Positions 1 through 9,090 of a stretch of DNA of 64,000 nt are shown here, one piece after another. The stretch spans positions 558,001 through 622,000 of the forward strand of contig JASTVH010000001.1 in assembly GCA_042862465.1 (NCBI GenBank), written 5' to 3'. Both the position numbers and the translations under genes were made by a program. Every line of letters starts with the position of its first letter. Position 1 is the first letter of the stretch. This DNA is from JASTVH01 sp042862465 (GTDB lineage: Bacteria; Pseudomonadota; Gammaproteobacteria; Pseudomonadales; Oleiphilaceae). Under the pieces are notes generated by a model that ran no database searches, was not told the DNA's origin, and saw nothing but the letters and a program-made list of their open reading frames with translations.

Positions 1-1
1 C

Positions 2-1909
2 GTGCTCTATCTGATTGCCCTGAGTCTGCTCATGCTGTGCCTTTCCGGGGTGGGGCAGGCCTTTGTCTGGGCGGAAGCGGTATCGACAACCCGCTACGTC
101 CTGTCCAGCAGTACCGGCTTTGTCTCATTGTGGGCGCTGCTCTTCGCGCGCAGTTTTCTCAAATGGCGCGGCTTTCCGGCCAGATTGGACCGCAGCATGC
201 GGGTGACGGCATTGCTGGCGGCGGTGCTGATCGTCATGACACCGTTTTTTCCCATCTATGGGGCCTTGTTATCCGGGCTTCTTGGGGGACTGGTGATTAC
301 CCTGCTGATCACCGCCGGACTGGCGAGCCTCGTGGCCGGGGTGCCGATTGCCCGGTATTTCGTGCTGGCATGGACAGCGCTGGCCACTGGAGTGGCCCTG
401 TACCTCCTGAATATCTTTGACCTGCTTCCAGTGAACATCTTTACCAATCACGGCATTGTGGTGGGGTCTGCCGCCGAGGTGCTGCTGCTGTCTTTTGCGT
501 TGGCCCACCGCATCAAGGAAGAGCGGGCTCATAAAATCGCCGCGCTGGAGCGGCAGCAGCAGGCGGAACGTCGGGTACGGAGGCTGGAGCTGGAGACCCT
601 GGAGCGGGCCATGCATGATTCGGTTACGCGGTTGCCCAACACCTCTCTGCTCAATCACCGTCTGCGTGAATTGCTGGCCAAGGACTGCCATGTGGCTGTG
701 GTGCTGGTGCATTATCCGCAGGTGAAGGATATCGCCTCCAGTATGGGGCACAGTCTTGCGGAGACGGTGTTCCTGCAGTTGGCGCAAAAGCTCAATCACG
801 TCCTGTCCGGCCCGGAGGCGCTGGTGTGTCTGGAGGGCAAGGGGCCAGCCTATGTGGCCATTCCCGAGTTCGGTTCTGCGGCCTTTCTGGTGGACCTGAA
901 CCGGCTGGATAAACCGCTCACGCCATTTATCGAGTCCATGGCCGGCCAGCACGAGATTTCCGTGAATGCAGTCAGACTGCCGCTGCTGATGATGCATTGC
1001 GGCGTGGCCCAGTATCCGGAAAACGGGGAAACCCCGGAGGTGCTTTTCCAGCATGCCCTGGCGGCCATGGAAAGCAGCATGCGCAGCAAAGTGCCGGTGC
1101 AGATCTATAACGACGATATCTCCGCCTTCGCCCGCAGGCGTCTGGCCCTGATGAGCGCCTTGCCACCGGCCATCGAGGAGGGTGAGCTGGAGTTGTACCT
1201 GCAGCCGCAGATGAGCCAGACAGGGCAGGATCTGGTGGGGGCCGAAGTCCTGCTGCGCTGGAACAGTGCGAAATTCGGGCCGGTGCCGGCTTGGGAGGTG
1301 ATCGACATTGCCGAAAACGCAGGCCTGATGGATCTGCTCTCCCGGTTCGTGGTGCGGGAAGCTCTGAAAACCCTGGCGCGACTTGAAGAATGGGGGTTGC
1401 CCATCACCTGCAGCATCAATTTGTCGGTCAAGAACCTGACCGATACGCATTTCGTCACTGATATGCTGGCGGATGCCCGCAGGCAGGGCGTAGCCATGGA
1501 CCGCCTGGTCTTCGAAGTCACCGAAACCGCCATGATGCAAAACATGGATGTGGTAATCGGGTCATTACTGATGATCGCCGATGGTGGCAGCAAGGTGGCA
1601 CTGGATGACTTTGGTACCGGTTATTCCTCCCTCGCTTACCTGAGCCGGTTGCCCATTCACGAACTGAAGATTGACCGGTGCTTTATCAGCCAGATGAACG
1701 CCAACCGCAATGATCTCTGGATAGTGGAAAACACCCTCAAGCTGGCCGAAACCCTGCAGCTGGAAACCGTGGCCGAAGGGGTGGAAGACAGTGCAACGCT
1801 GGAGCTGCTTACCCAACTGGGCTGTCATCGGGTGCAGGGGTACCAGTTCGCCAGGCCCATGCCGGTGGATCGCTTTTACGAATGGGCCATGGAGCGCAAG
1901 GCGGGCTAG
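2..1909 (+). CDS. 7TM-anchored EAL phosphodiesterase with degenerate GGDEF (5' end outside window)
   Basis: Predicted membrane c-di-GMP phosphodiesterase. The frame is open to the left edge, so the true start and probably a periplasmic 7TMR-DISM extracellular domain are missing. Residues 1-170 hold about six hydrophobic segments of a 7TMR-DISM sensor. A short coiled coil and a GGDEF-like domain (about 200-370) follow; the signature loop is not recognisable there, so cyclase activity is unlikely. The C-terminal EAL domain (about 385-630) keeps the family's catalytic landmarks: EVLLRW, SINLS, FEVTETA, LDDFGTGYSS, KIDR, AEGVED and QGYQFARP. Hydrolysis to pGpG is therefore the expected activity. 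It converges on the HD-GYP gene 20 bp downstream. Confidence 0.9.
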   Translation: MLYLIALSLLMLCLSGVGQAFVWAEAVSTTRYVLSSSTGFVSLWALLFARSFLKWRGFPARLDRSMRVTALLAAVLIVMTPFFPIYGALLSGLLGGLVITLLITAGLASLVAGVPIARYFVLAWTALATGVALYLLNIFDLLPVNIFTNHGIVVGSAAEVLLLSFALAHRIKEERAHKIAALERQQQAERRVRRLELETLERAMHDSVTRLPNTSLLNHRLRELLAKDCHVAVVLVHYPQVKDIASSMGHSLAETVFLQLAQKLNHVLSGPEALVCLEGKGPAYVAIPEFGSAAFLVDLNRLDKPLTPFIESMAGQHEISVNAVRLPLLMMHCGVAQYPENGETPEVLFQHALAAMESSMRSKVPVQIYNDDISAFARRRLALMSALPPAIEEGELELYLQPQMSQTGQDLVGAEVLLRWNSAKFGPVPAWEVIDIAENAGLMDLLSRFVVREALKTLARLEEWGLPITCSINLSVKNLTDTHFVTDMLADARRQGVAMDRLVFEVTETAMMQNMDVVIGSLLMIADGGSKVALDDFGTGYSSLAYLSRLPIHELKIDRCFISQMNANRNDLWIVENTLKLAETLQLETVAEGVEDSATLELLTQLGCHRVQGYQFARPMPVDRFYEWAMERKAG

Positions 1910-1929
1910 GTTCAAGAATCCGGGGCGCT

Positions 1930-3258
1930 TTAATGGGGCCGGTCCGCTTCCCGTTCGGCATGGTAGTGGGCGTGGATCTGGTCGCTGGTCAAGGTTGACC
2001 CCTTGTCGGTGGATGAAGTCGGTCGGGACAGTCTCAGCCCCCGCTCCAGGTATTGCCGGATATCCACCCCGAAACTGCCATTGGGCCATTCCCGGGCCAC
2101 CTGCACCGGTTCGCCGGCATCGGCATGGAGTTGCGATAGATCGAGGACACGTTCCCGGCAGGGGTTGTGATGTTTATCGAGGACCACCAGGGTGACCGGT
2201 CGCAGGCGATTATTGCTGTGGGAGCTCAGGACAATGGCAATCTCGCCTGAAGTCAGCTCCACCAGACAGCCCGGCGGGTAGATGCCGATAAAGCCAATGA
2301 AGCTCAGGGCAATCTCCTCGTCGAATTGTTCGCCGCGGCATTTGTAGATGATATCCAGGGCCTGATGGGAGGGGCGTGCGCTGTCGTAGACCCGGTGGCC
2401 GGTCATGGCATCGTAGGCGTCGACGACCGACACGACTTTGGCGAAGAAGGGAATCTGGTCGCCAGAGAGACCCCGGGGATAGCCGTTGCCATCTATGCGT
2501 TCATGATGGGCATGAGCCACGTCCACGGCGATGGGTTCCAGGCCGTTAATGCTCATCAGCACCCGGCGCCCGTATTCGGGGTGGCGCTTCATTTCCCGGA
2601 ATTCATCGGGGGTGAAGGCGCCGGGTTTGTTCAGGACTTCATCTCTTATCTTGATCTTGCCGACATCGTGCAGCATGGCGCTGATGGCGAGCGATTCGAT
2701 CTCGCCCTGGAGCAATCCAAGGTGTTTGCCGAATGCCGCGGCCAGCACGCAGACGTTCATGCAATGTTCAGCGGTATAGCCGTCCTTGGTGCGGATGCGC
2801 GTCAGCCACATAAGCGCATTGGAATTGCGCATGATGCTCGACACGGCTTTCTGGACCACCGGCCTGACTTTATTGAGCTCAATCACCTTGCCCAGGCGTA
2901 CCGAGGCCAGAATATCCTTGGCCAGGCTGCGGCATTCATGAAAGCTGTCCATGGCGTTGGCCATTTCCTCTTCCATGGAAACCGTATGGATATAGGTGGT
3001 GCGTTTTCGGACATGGGGGCTGGCGCCGGTCGGGCGGCCCTTGGCAGACGAGACAGAAGCATCCACCTCAACCTGCCCCTCGATGTAGACGAACTGGCAG
3101 TGTTCGCGAAGGGCCTGGATGTCGTCGTTGGAACGAATCAGGAAGCCCTGCATGGGGAAATCGGTTTCGGACCAGGGGCGATCCAGGCGGGTCACATACA
3201 TGCCGATCCGAAGCTGATCGACGGTCACTGAGGTTTCAACGATTTCCGTGTACGCCAT
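1930..3258 (-). CDS. HD-GYP domain c-di-GMP phosphodiesterase with N-terminal DUF3391
   Basis: A 442-residue cytoplasmic protein with no membrane segment. Residues 5-130 match the DUF3391 domain that often precedes HD-GYP. The HD-GYP core contains a metal-site His at 165 (TAEHCMNV), the HD pair at 197-198 (MLHDVGKIKI), HPEYG near 226 and the signature HHERIDGNGYP at 251-261, then DAYDAMT. All landmarks of an active phosphodiesterase are present. The ATG at 3258 begins the DUF3391 homology, but its Shine-Dalgarno is weak. It is convergent with the EAL protein, so two phosphodiesterases of different fold lie back to back. A 160 bp leader separates it from the DCC gene. Confidence 0.93.
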   Translation of the reverse strand: MAYTEIVETSVTVDQLRIGMYVTRLDRPWSETDFPMQGFLIRSNDDIQALREHCQFVYIEGQVEVDASVSSAKGRPTGASPHVRKRTTYIHTVSMEEEMANAMDSFHECRSLAKDILASVRLGKVIELNKVRPVVQKAVSSIMRNSNALMWLTRIRTKDGYTAEHCMNVCVLAAAFGKHLGLLQGEIESLAISAMLHDVGKIKIRDEVLNKPGAFTPDEFREMKRHPEYGRRVLMSINGLEPIAVDVAHAHHERIDGNGYPRGLSGDQIPFFAKVVSVVDAYDAMTGHRVYDSARPSHQALDIIYKCRGEQFDEEIALSFIGFIGIYPPGCLVELTSGEIAIVLSSHSNNRLRPVTLVVLDKHHNPCRERVLDLSQLHADAGEPVQVAREWPNGSFGVDIRQYLERGLRLSRPTSSTDKGSTLTSDQIHAHYHAEREADRPH

Positions 3259-3420
3259 GGTGGTCCACTGTTTTTGGAATTCCGGATTCTCAGATTACCG
3301 AAGCTTGGACCGGAAGTGTTTGAAATCACGTAAAACATGTCGTCAGGGTGTGGGTATGTGTTGGCGATCCTTTTGTCAGGTGGATGTACGGGGCCGGGGG
3401 CCCAGCTTGTCCTAAGGCGG

Positions 3421-3777
3421 TTACCCCTTATCGACCCTGCAGGCATACCGCCCACAGTAGCGTCTGTCTGCCCAGCGTACGTACACTCGGTTCACAAGGG
3501 GATGGATAACGGGCCACAGCAGTGGGCGGAAGAGCCAGCCCCAGCGGGTGTGTGACCAGGCTACAACGGTGGCTTCGACCCCAATGGACCAGTGTCCTTT
3601 CGCATTCCGCAAATGCAGCCGTTTCAGCAGCGCTTCCCGGCTGGCGTTTTCCGGCAATTGGGCGTCAGTCAGTCCGTGAATGTCCTGAAGTCGGAGTTGG
3701 CTGTCGCCCAGGTGCCCAAGAAGCCGGATCTCCTTCATGCATTGGGGGCACTGGCCATCGTAGTAGAGCGTATCCAT
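3421..3777 (-). CDS. DCC family thiol-disulfide oxidoreductase (DUF393)
   Basis: A 118-residue protein if started at the ATG at 3777, which begins MDTLYYDGQCPQC. The open frame extends upstream to 3894, but those residues lack family character. The CPQC dithiol directly after the first beta strand and the C-terminal YxRWADRRYCGR segment fit the DUF393/DCC family, predicted thioredoxin-fold thiol oxidoreductases of largely unknown substrate. No signal peptide is seen, so it is probably cytoplasmic. It reads away from iorB and has no obvious operon partner. Confidence 0.82.
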   Translation of the reverse strand: MDTLYYDGQCPQCMKEIRLLGHLGDSQLRLQDIHGLTDAQLPENASREALLKRLHLRNAKGHWSIGVEATVVAWSHTRWGWLFRPLLWPVIHPLVNRVYVRWADRRYCGRYACRVDKG

Positions 3778-4106
3778 GAGTCTTTTGATATCTGGCCTTG
3801 TCTGTCGTAATGCTTGACGGTTGGCTGCTAATAGTCCAATTATGAGAACACTGTTGTTACATTCTCCCTTGATACCGGAGAGTCCTTCATCCACCGGGCG
3901 GATACCGCTCGGCCCTCAGCATTAGCCGGCCATCGTGCCGGTTTGTCTTGCAGTTCCAGCTGTTCCCCGGACGTAAGGGGATGAGCCTCGACACACCGTC
4001 ATTTGAGGTGACGGGTGGGGAGAAGCCCATACACCTGGCTCGTATGTCATCTTTACGCCCCGGGCGTTTGCATGGATTACGGGCCATCGACAGATAGGAA
4101 CAGGCC
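3778..4106. other. Intergenic leader upstream of iorB
   Basis: About 330 bp between the divergent DCC gene and iorB. I see no credible small gene. A stem with arms CCGTCA (3996-4001) and TGACGG (4009-4014) and a CCCC/GGGG hairpin near 3965-3980 suggest a structured 5' leader. I could not match it to the molybdenum-cofactor riboswitch consensus. Confidence 0.4.
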
Positions 4107-6449
4107 ATGTTCATGACCGAAGCAGCGGATGTGCTGCCGCCATCGGACGGCAATGAAGCCGATGGCGCGCCTTTTGTGAATGTCAGTCGTCGTGGTTTTC
4201 TCAAGGGAGTCAGCGCCGGTGCACTGGTCATCGGCTTTGCCTTGCGCGGTGGCCATGTGTTGGCTGACTCCACGGCAGGTGGGCTAAAGGACGTGGAGGG
4301 CGGCGATGCAACGCCTTCACTGTTTATTGCGATTGAGCCAGACGGCACCGTCAAGCTGACCTGTCACCGCTCGGAAATGGGCCAGCAGGTGTGGACCTCC
4401 ATGGGTCAGATCATGGCTGATGAGCTGGAGGCGGACTGGAACCGTGTGGAGATCGTTCAGGCTTTGGGGCACCCACGCTATGGCGATCAGAATACCGACG
4501 GTTCGCGCTCGGTGCGCCGTAACTTCCATCGCTTGCGGGTGGCCGGAGCGGCCATGCGGACCATGCTCGAGCGGGCCGCAGCCGAGCAGTGGGGAGTGGA
4601 CGCGGCTGACTGCCAGGGAGAGCTGAACGTGGTGAAGGGCCCCGGTGGCCGCCGAGCCGATTACGGTGAGCTGGCCGAGGCAGCGGCCTCACAGCCGATC
4701 CCTTCGGAGAGTGAGGTCGGTCTGAAAAAGCGCGACCAATGGCGCCTGATTGGCAAGCCGGTTCCGTCATTGACGGTGCCACGCATCGTCAAGGGGCAGG
4801 GCACCTTTGGCATTGATGTGCAGCTGCCGGATATGTTGATCGCGGTGATTGCCCGGCCGCCGCAGGTGTTTGGCAGCGTTCGCAAAGTCAACGACAAGGC
4901 AACGATGGCGGTCCCCGGGGTGGTCAAAACGGTGCGACTGCCAGACCTGGAACCGCCGGCCGGCTTCAAGGCCCTGGGGGGCGTCGCGGTAGTGGCGGAA
5001 GATACCTGGGCGGCGATCCAGGGTCGAAAAGCGTTGCAGGTGGAATGGAACCCCGGGCCCAATGCTGACTATGATTCGCAAGCCTTCGCCGAGCGCATGC
5101 TGGAAACCGCCCGTTCGCCTGGTGATGTGCGGCGCGACCGTGGCGATGTTATGGCCGCCCTGCAGCAGGCCGACCAGCGTATCGAAGCGGATTACTACGT
5201 CCCGCATCTGTCCCAGTCGCCCATGGAACCGCCAGCAGCTACGGCGCGCTGGCAGGGTGATCGGGTGGAGTGCTGGACCAGCGTGCAGGCGCCTCAGGCG
5301 GCGCGGACCAATATTGCCAAGGCCTGTGGGGTGCCGGAAGAAAACGTCACCGTCCATGTGACCTGGCTCGGCGGGGCCTTTGGTCGCAAATCGAAGCCTG
5401 ACTTTGCCGTGGAAGCGGCGCTGGTGGCAAGGGAGGTTGGCCGGCCGGTAAAGGTAACCTGGACCCGCGAAGATGAAACCCAACACGGCTATTACCATTC
5501 CGTGAGTGCCCAACATATGGAGGGCGGACTGGATGCTGATGGCAAGTGCACCGCTTTCCTGCATCGCACCGTATTCCCGCCCATTCCGTCCACTTTCCAG
5601 GCCGGGGTCGAAAAGCCCTCCTGGGGGGAATTAAGGCTGGGTGCGACCGACAACCCCTTTGCAGTACCCAACCTGCGGTTGGAATCCGGCGATGCCGCTG
5701 CCCATGTGCGGATTGGCTGGTTGCGATCCGTAGCCAATATCTATCACGCCTTTGCCATCCAGAGCTTTGCTGCGGAACTCGCCCATGCCGCCGGCCGGGA
5801 CCAGAAAGACTATCTCCTGGAGCTCATCGGTCCGCCGCGCCACGTCAACCCGCGGGAGGAAGGGGCCGAGTACGACAATTACGGCGATCCGCTATCGGAA
5901 TACCCCATCGACACCGGGCGCTGGGCCAATGTCGTGCGGGAAGCGGCGGCTATGGCCGACTGGGGGCGCACGCTGAAAAAGGGGCACGGACTGGGCATAG
6001 CCGCCCATCGCTCGTTTTTGAGTTACGTGGCCACCGTGGTGGAAGTTGCCGTGGACCCAAAGGGCCACCTGACCATTCCTGGCGTCTGGTCCGTGATTGA
6101 TGCCGGTACCGTGGTTAACACCCGCCACGTGACCACCCAGATGGAAGGCGGCACGCTCTATGGGCTGTCGAATGCGTTATTCGGTGCCATTACCGCGAAA
6201 GATGGAATCATCCAGCAGGCGAACTACCCCGACTGGCGCCTCATGCGCATGAATGAAGCGCCCAGGGCGATGGAAGTGAAGATCGTGGAATCAAATGCCC
6301 CGCCCGGTGGCGTGGGGGAGCCTCCGACGCCACCCGCCGCACCGGCGCTGGCCAACGCCATTTTTGCCGCCACCGGACTGCGTATTCGGCGGCTGCCGAT
6401 TTTTGACACGGATCGTCGCGATCGCTTACCCATCGAAGGCTTGAGCTAA
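4107..6449 (+). CDS. iorB: Isoquinoline 1-oxidoreductase-type molybdopterin subunit (IorB-like)
   Basis: Large molybdopterin subunit of a xanthine-dehydrogenase-family hydroxylase; 780 residues is normal for IorB-type proteins. A Tat motif SRRGFLKG (27-34) followed by a hydrophobic stretch predicts export of the folded, cofactor-loaded complex. Molybdenum-domain landmarks include LGGAFGRKSKPDF and a C-terminal PPGGVGEPPTPP segment carrying the family's active-site Glu. The enzyme hydroxylates an N-heterocycle or oxidises an aldehyde; the true substrate cannot be read from sequence, and isoquinoline is only the family name. The ATG at 4107 has AGGA upstream; an in-frame ATG at 4113 is also possible. 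iorA follows after 11 bp. Confidence 0.88.
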   Translation: MFMTEAADVLPPSDGNEADGAPFVNVSRRGFLKGVSAGALVIGFALRGGHVLADSTAGGLKDVEGGDATPSLFIAIEPDGTVKLTCHRSEMGQQVWTSMGQIMADELEADWNRVEIVQALGHPRYGDQNTDGSRSVRRNFHRLRVAGAAMRTMLERAAAEQWGVDAADCQGELNVVKGPGGRRADYGELAEAAASQPIPSESEVGLKKRDQWRLIGKPVPSLTVPRIVKGQGTFGIDVQLPDMLIAVIARPPQVFGSVRKVNDKATMAVPGVVKTVRLPDLEPPAGFKALGGVAVVAEDTWAAIQGRKALQVEWNPGPNADYDSQAFAERMLETARSPGDVRRDRGDVMAALQQADQRIEADYYVPHLSQSPMEPPAATARWQGDRVECWTSVQAPQAARTNIAKACGVPEENVTVHVTWLGGAFGRKSKPDFAVEAALVAREVGRPVKVTWTREDETQHGYYHSVSAQHMEGGLDADGKCTAFLHRTVFPPIPSTFQAGVEKPSWGELRLGATDNPFAVPNLRLESGDAAAHVRIGWLRSVANIYHAFAIQSFAAELAHAAGRDQKDYLLELIGPPRHVNPREEGAEYDNYGDPLSEYPIDTGRWANVVREAAAMADWGRTLKKGHGLGIAAHRSFLSYVATVVEVAVDPKGHLTIPGVWSVIDAGTVVNTRHVTTQMEGGTLYGLSNALFGAITAKDGIIQQANYPDWRLMRMNEAPRAMEVKIVESNAPPGGVGEPPTPPAAPALANAIFAATGLRIRRLPIFDTDRRDRLPIEGLS

Positions 6450-6460
6450 GGAGGCCTGCC

Positions 6461-6922
6461 ATGGCTATCACATTGAACGTCAACGGTACCCGGCATGAGC
6501 TCGAAGTGGCCAAGGGCACTCCGCTGCTCTGGGTGTTACGCGATCGCCTGGGACTGACTGGCACCAAGTACGGTTGCGGAGTGGCCCAGTGCGGCGCCTG
6601 CACAGTGCACGTCAACGGTCAGCCACGGCGCGCCTGTGTCACGCCGGTGGAAAACGTAGGCGAGGCTGAAGTACGGACCATCGAGGGAGTGAAGGGGGAG
6701 GTGGCCGATGCGGTGCGCACCGCCTGGCAGGATATCGATGTGCCCCAGTGTGGCTATTGTCAGGCCGGTCAGATCATGTCGGCCGTGGCGTTGCTGGAGT
6801 CGGTGCCCAATCCCGATGACGAGGATATCGACCGCGGCATGGCAGGCAACATCTGTCGGTGTGCCACCTACATGCGGATCCGTCGGGCCATAAAGAACGC
6901 GGCCAAGGGGACTGAGGCATGA
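6461..6922 (+). CDS. iorA: (2Fe-2S) subunit of the iorBA molybdenum hydroxylase
   Basis: Small iron-sulfur subunit, 153 residues. The plant-ferredoxin-type cluster ligands are Cys39, 44, 47 and 59 (YGCGVAQCGAC ... RRAC). The second, four-helix cluster uses Cys97, 100, 132 and 134 (PQCGYC ... NICRCAT). Together they pass electrons from the molybdenum site of IorB. There is no signal peptide; it is presumably exported with IorB through the Tat system. AGGAGG precedes the ATG. Its stop overlaps the start of the cytochrome gene by ATGA, implying translational coupling. Confidence 0.93.
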   Translation: MAITLNVNGTRHELEVAKGTPLLWVLRDRLGLTGTKYGCGVAQCGACTVHVNGQPRRACVTPVENVGEAEVRTIEGVKGEVADAVRTAWQDIDVPQCGYCQAGQIMSAVALLESVPNPDDEDIDRGMAGNICRCATYMRIRRAIKNAAKGTEA

Positions 6923-7524
6923 AACAGGGATGGGTAATGGTCCTGCTGGGACTGATAGCAGCCTGGAGTGTGGCGGCGGCCGACGAGGCCGGCAGCGATC
7001 GCGACAGGTTGAAACCGTTGGCGAGCTTCAAGAAGATTGATAACGACGAGGAGCGGGGCCGCGCCCTGTTCCAGGAAATCGGCCGGGTGCTTCAGCACCC
7101 CCGCTGCACCAATTGCCACCCTCGGACGGACCGGCCTCTGCAGGGGGAAGATGGAGCGCTGCATCAGCCCCTGGTGGTGAGGGGACTGGACGGGATGGGC
7201 AGTCCACCGGTGATGTGCAATAACTGCCACCTGGATGACAATGTCCAGAACGTGCCCGGCAACCCCCGATGGCGCCTGGCGCCGGCCTCCATGGCTTGGG
7301 AAGGTCATTCCCTGAGCGAGATCTGTCGGCAGATCAAGGATGAAAAACGTAACGGCGGTCGCTCATTACAGGAACTGGGTGAGCACATGGCTCATGACCG
7401 CCTGGTGGCCTATGGCTGGAATCCGCCGGGACAACTGGAACCGGTGCCGGGCAGTCAGGAGGTGTTTGGAAAGCTCTTCTATGCCTGGATCGATGCCGGA
7501 GCCCAGTGTCCGGGATCGGAGTGA
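6919..7524 (+). CDS. Periplasmic dihaem c-type cytochrome coupled to iorBA
   Basis: A 201-residue protein with an N-terminal signal peptide (about 1-21, ending SVAAADEA) and two haem-binding motifs, CTNCH at 63-67 and CNNCH at 100-104. No third CxxCH is present. The 4 bp overlap with iorA and shared direction suggest it is the physiological electron acceptor of the molybdenum hydroxylase, delivering electrons to the respiratory chain. The family is often annotated only as hypothetical or isoquinoline oxidoreductase-associated; the electron-transfer role is inference from haem motifs and context. Confidence 0.85.
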   Translation: MKQGWVMVLLGLIAAWSVAAADEAGSDRDRLKPLASFKKIDNDEERGRALFQEIGRVLQHPRCTNCHPRTDRPLQGEDGALHQPLVVRGLDGMGSPPVMCNNCHLDDNVQNVPGNPRWRLAPASMAWEGHSLSEICRQIKDEKRNGGRSLQELGEHMAHDRLVAYGWNPPGQLEPVPGSQEVFGKLFYAWIDAGAQCPGSE

Positions 7525-7544
7525 TGGCCAGTCTCCCGTTGATG

Positions 7545-7582
7545 CACCCCCACTCCCTGGAAGAAGCCAGGGCGTGGGGGTG
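7545..7582. terminator. Bidirectional stem-loop terminator
   Basis: Arms CACCCCCAC (7545-7553) and GTGGGGGTG (7574-7582) pair perfectly, then continue as CCCTGG/CCAGGG (7555-7560, 7567-7572) after one mismatch, with loop AAGAAG. It lies between the convergent cytochrome and phosphorylase genes. It lacks a long U tract. Confidence 0.75.
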
Positions 7583-7617
7583 TGGTGGTTATGATGCTGG
7601 CATGCAGCTCACGCTCA

Positions 7618-9060
7618 TCAACACTGAAACGAAACCTTCTCGCCGGTCTCCTCGTCCAGATAGTCCACCTTCGCCGTCTTGAAGTTGAGATCCACAAACA
7701 GCCGGCAGTAGCTGTCGCCATGACGCCAAGCCATGGCCACGCTGGAGTCGTTGGAATAGTTGAGTTCAAAACGCCCGTCAAAGGCGGGGTACTGGGTTCG
7801 AAAACGCATGAGTCGCAACAGGCGTTGGACCACCGGCTGCTGGATGGCCTCGTCCACGTCTTCGAGGCTGTAGAAATGGCGGTTGATGTCACGCAGTTCG
7901 CCGGTGGCCTCCATCAATTCTACGTTGTTGCATCCGGCCAGCAGTCCCACGTAATACACCTGCGGAATCCCCGGCGCGAAGAACTGGATGGCCCGCGCGG
8001 CGATGTAGGCATCGTCGTTCTGCATCAGGGCATCGTAGAAGGTGCAGGTGAGCTGATAGATCGCGCCCACCGAATGAATGTTGGCCGCGGACTTGCGCAG
8101 GATCGGATCGGCGCTGCGAGCGTCGATATTGTTGATCAGGATGTGGATCTTGTCTTCCGGCAGCACGCCTTCCACGTCCGGGATACAGATGCCGTCATGG
8201 GTGTCGAGCACGGTAATCATGTTACGCGGGCACATGCGCAGCCACTGTTTGAGATAGATGCTGTTGGCGTCCAGCAGGGAGTACAGCAGCAACGGCGGTA
8301 ACGCGAAGCCATAAGGGTGCATGTTGCGGCGGCTGATGGCGTACTGATAGCTGGTGTGATCGTGGACTTCCGGCAGGCATTCGGCTCCGTGGCGGTGGGC
8401 GGTTTCATTGAGCCAGTCAAGGATGCGGTAAACCTCGGGCTCCACCAGAAAACAGCTGGTACCAATGCGCTTGGTGGTGTAGCCGAAGGCATCCAGCCGC
8501 AGAAGTTTGACACCGTGGTCGGTGAGGGCGCGGATGTAGTCTTCCATCAACTGGTAGGTGGCGCGGGACTCGTAGTTGAGATCGATCTGCTGCTCGGTGA
8601 AAGTACACCAGACACGGCCCTTGTCCCCATTGGCAAAGGTGACTTCCCGGAAGGGTTCCTTTTCCTTGCGAATATGGATCTTGGCCAGGTCTTCCTGGGT
8701 GATTTCCCCGAGCTGGTCCACGTGGACAAACAGATCGGCGTAGGGAGAGTGGTAGCCTTGCTGGATAAAATCCTGGAATTCGTCGGATTCATCGGAGATG
8801 TGGTTAACGGTCAGGTCCACGCAAAGGTCGTAGCGGGCGGCGATGTATTCGATGTCTTCCCAGGTGCCAAAGGCCGGGTCCACTTCCTTGTGGGTTAGCG
8901 GCGAAAAGCCCCCGTCGGCGTTGGAGGGGAAAAAAGGCAGAATATGTATACCGCCGATGGCGTCGGCCAGGTGACGGTCAAGCATGGTGGCCAGATCCCC
9001 GAGGCCGTCGCCAATCCGATTGGGGTAGGCGATCAGTTGCACAGCGTTGCGTAGACTCAC
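7618..9060 (-). CDS. GH13_18 glycoside phosphorylase, probably glucosylglycerol phosphorylase
   Basis: A 480-residue sucrose-phosphorylase-family enzyme (GH13 subfamily 18). The catalytic triad is visible: nucleophile Asp190 in LRLDAFGY, acid/base Glu231 in LPEVHDHT and transition-state Asp289 in DTHDG. The family has several specificities. A Marinobacter adhaerens member is known to phosphorolyse glucosylglycerol, and this gene lies 30 bp downstream of a glucosylglycerol-phosphate synthase, so glucosylglycerol plus phosphate giving glucose 1-phosphate plus glycerol is the favoured reaction. Sucrose or sucrose-6-phosphate are less likely alternatives. It has no signal peptide and acts in the cytoplasm. 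Confidence 0.88.
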   Translation of the reverse strand: MSLRNAVQLIAYPNRIGDGLGDLATMLDRHLADAIGGIHILPFFPSNADGGFSPLTHKEVDPAFGTWEDIEYIAARYDLCVDLTVNHISDESDEFQDFIQQGYHSPYADLFVHVDQLGEITQEDLAKIHIRKEKEPFREVTFANGDKGRVWCTFTEQQIDLNYESRATYQLMEDYIRALTDHGVKLLRLDAFGYTTKRIGTSCFLVEPEVYRILDWLNETAHRHGAECLPEVHDHTSYQYAISRRNMHPYGFALPPLLLYSLLDANSIYLKQWLRMCPRNMITVLDTHDGICIPDVEGVLPEDKIHILINNIDARSADPILRKSAANIHSVGAIYQLTCTFYDALMQNDDAYIAARAIQFFAPGIPQVYYVGLLAGCNNVELMEATGELRDINRHFYSLEDVDEAIQQPVVQRLLRLMRFRTQYPAFDGRFELNYSNDSSVAMAWRHGDSYCRLFVDLNFKTAKVDYLDEETGEKVSFQC

Positions 9061-9090
9061 GGCAAATCTCGCTCTGTAGGATGAATAGAG

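Noticed and set aside
269..1540. 423-codon open frame on the minus strand
   Set aside because: Antisense shadow of the EAL protein; composition is typical of a shadow frame and no start signal is seen.
3778..4106. Possible molybdenum-cofactor riboswitch before iorB
   Set aside because: Hairpins exist, but I could not match the conserved Moco riboswitch helices.
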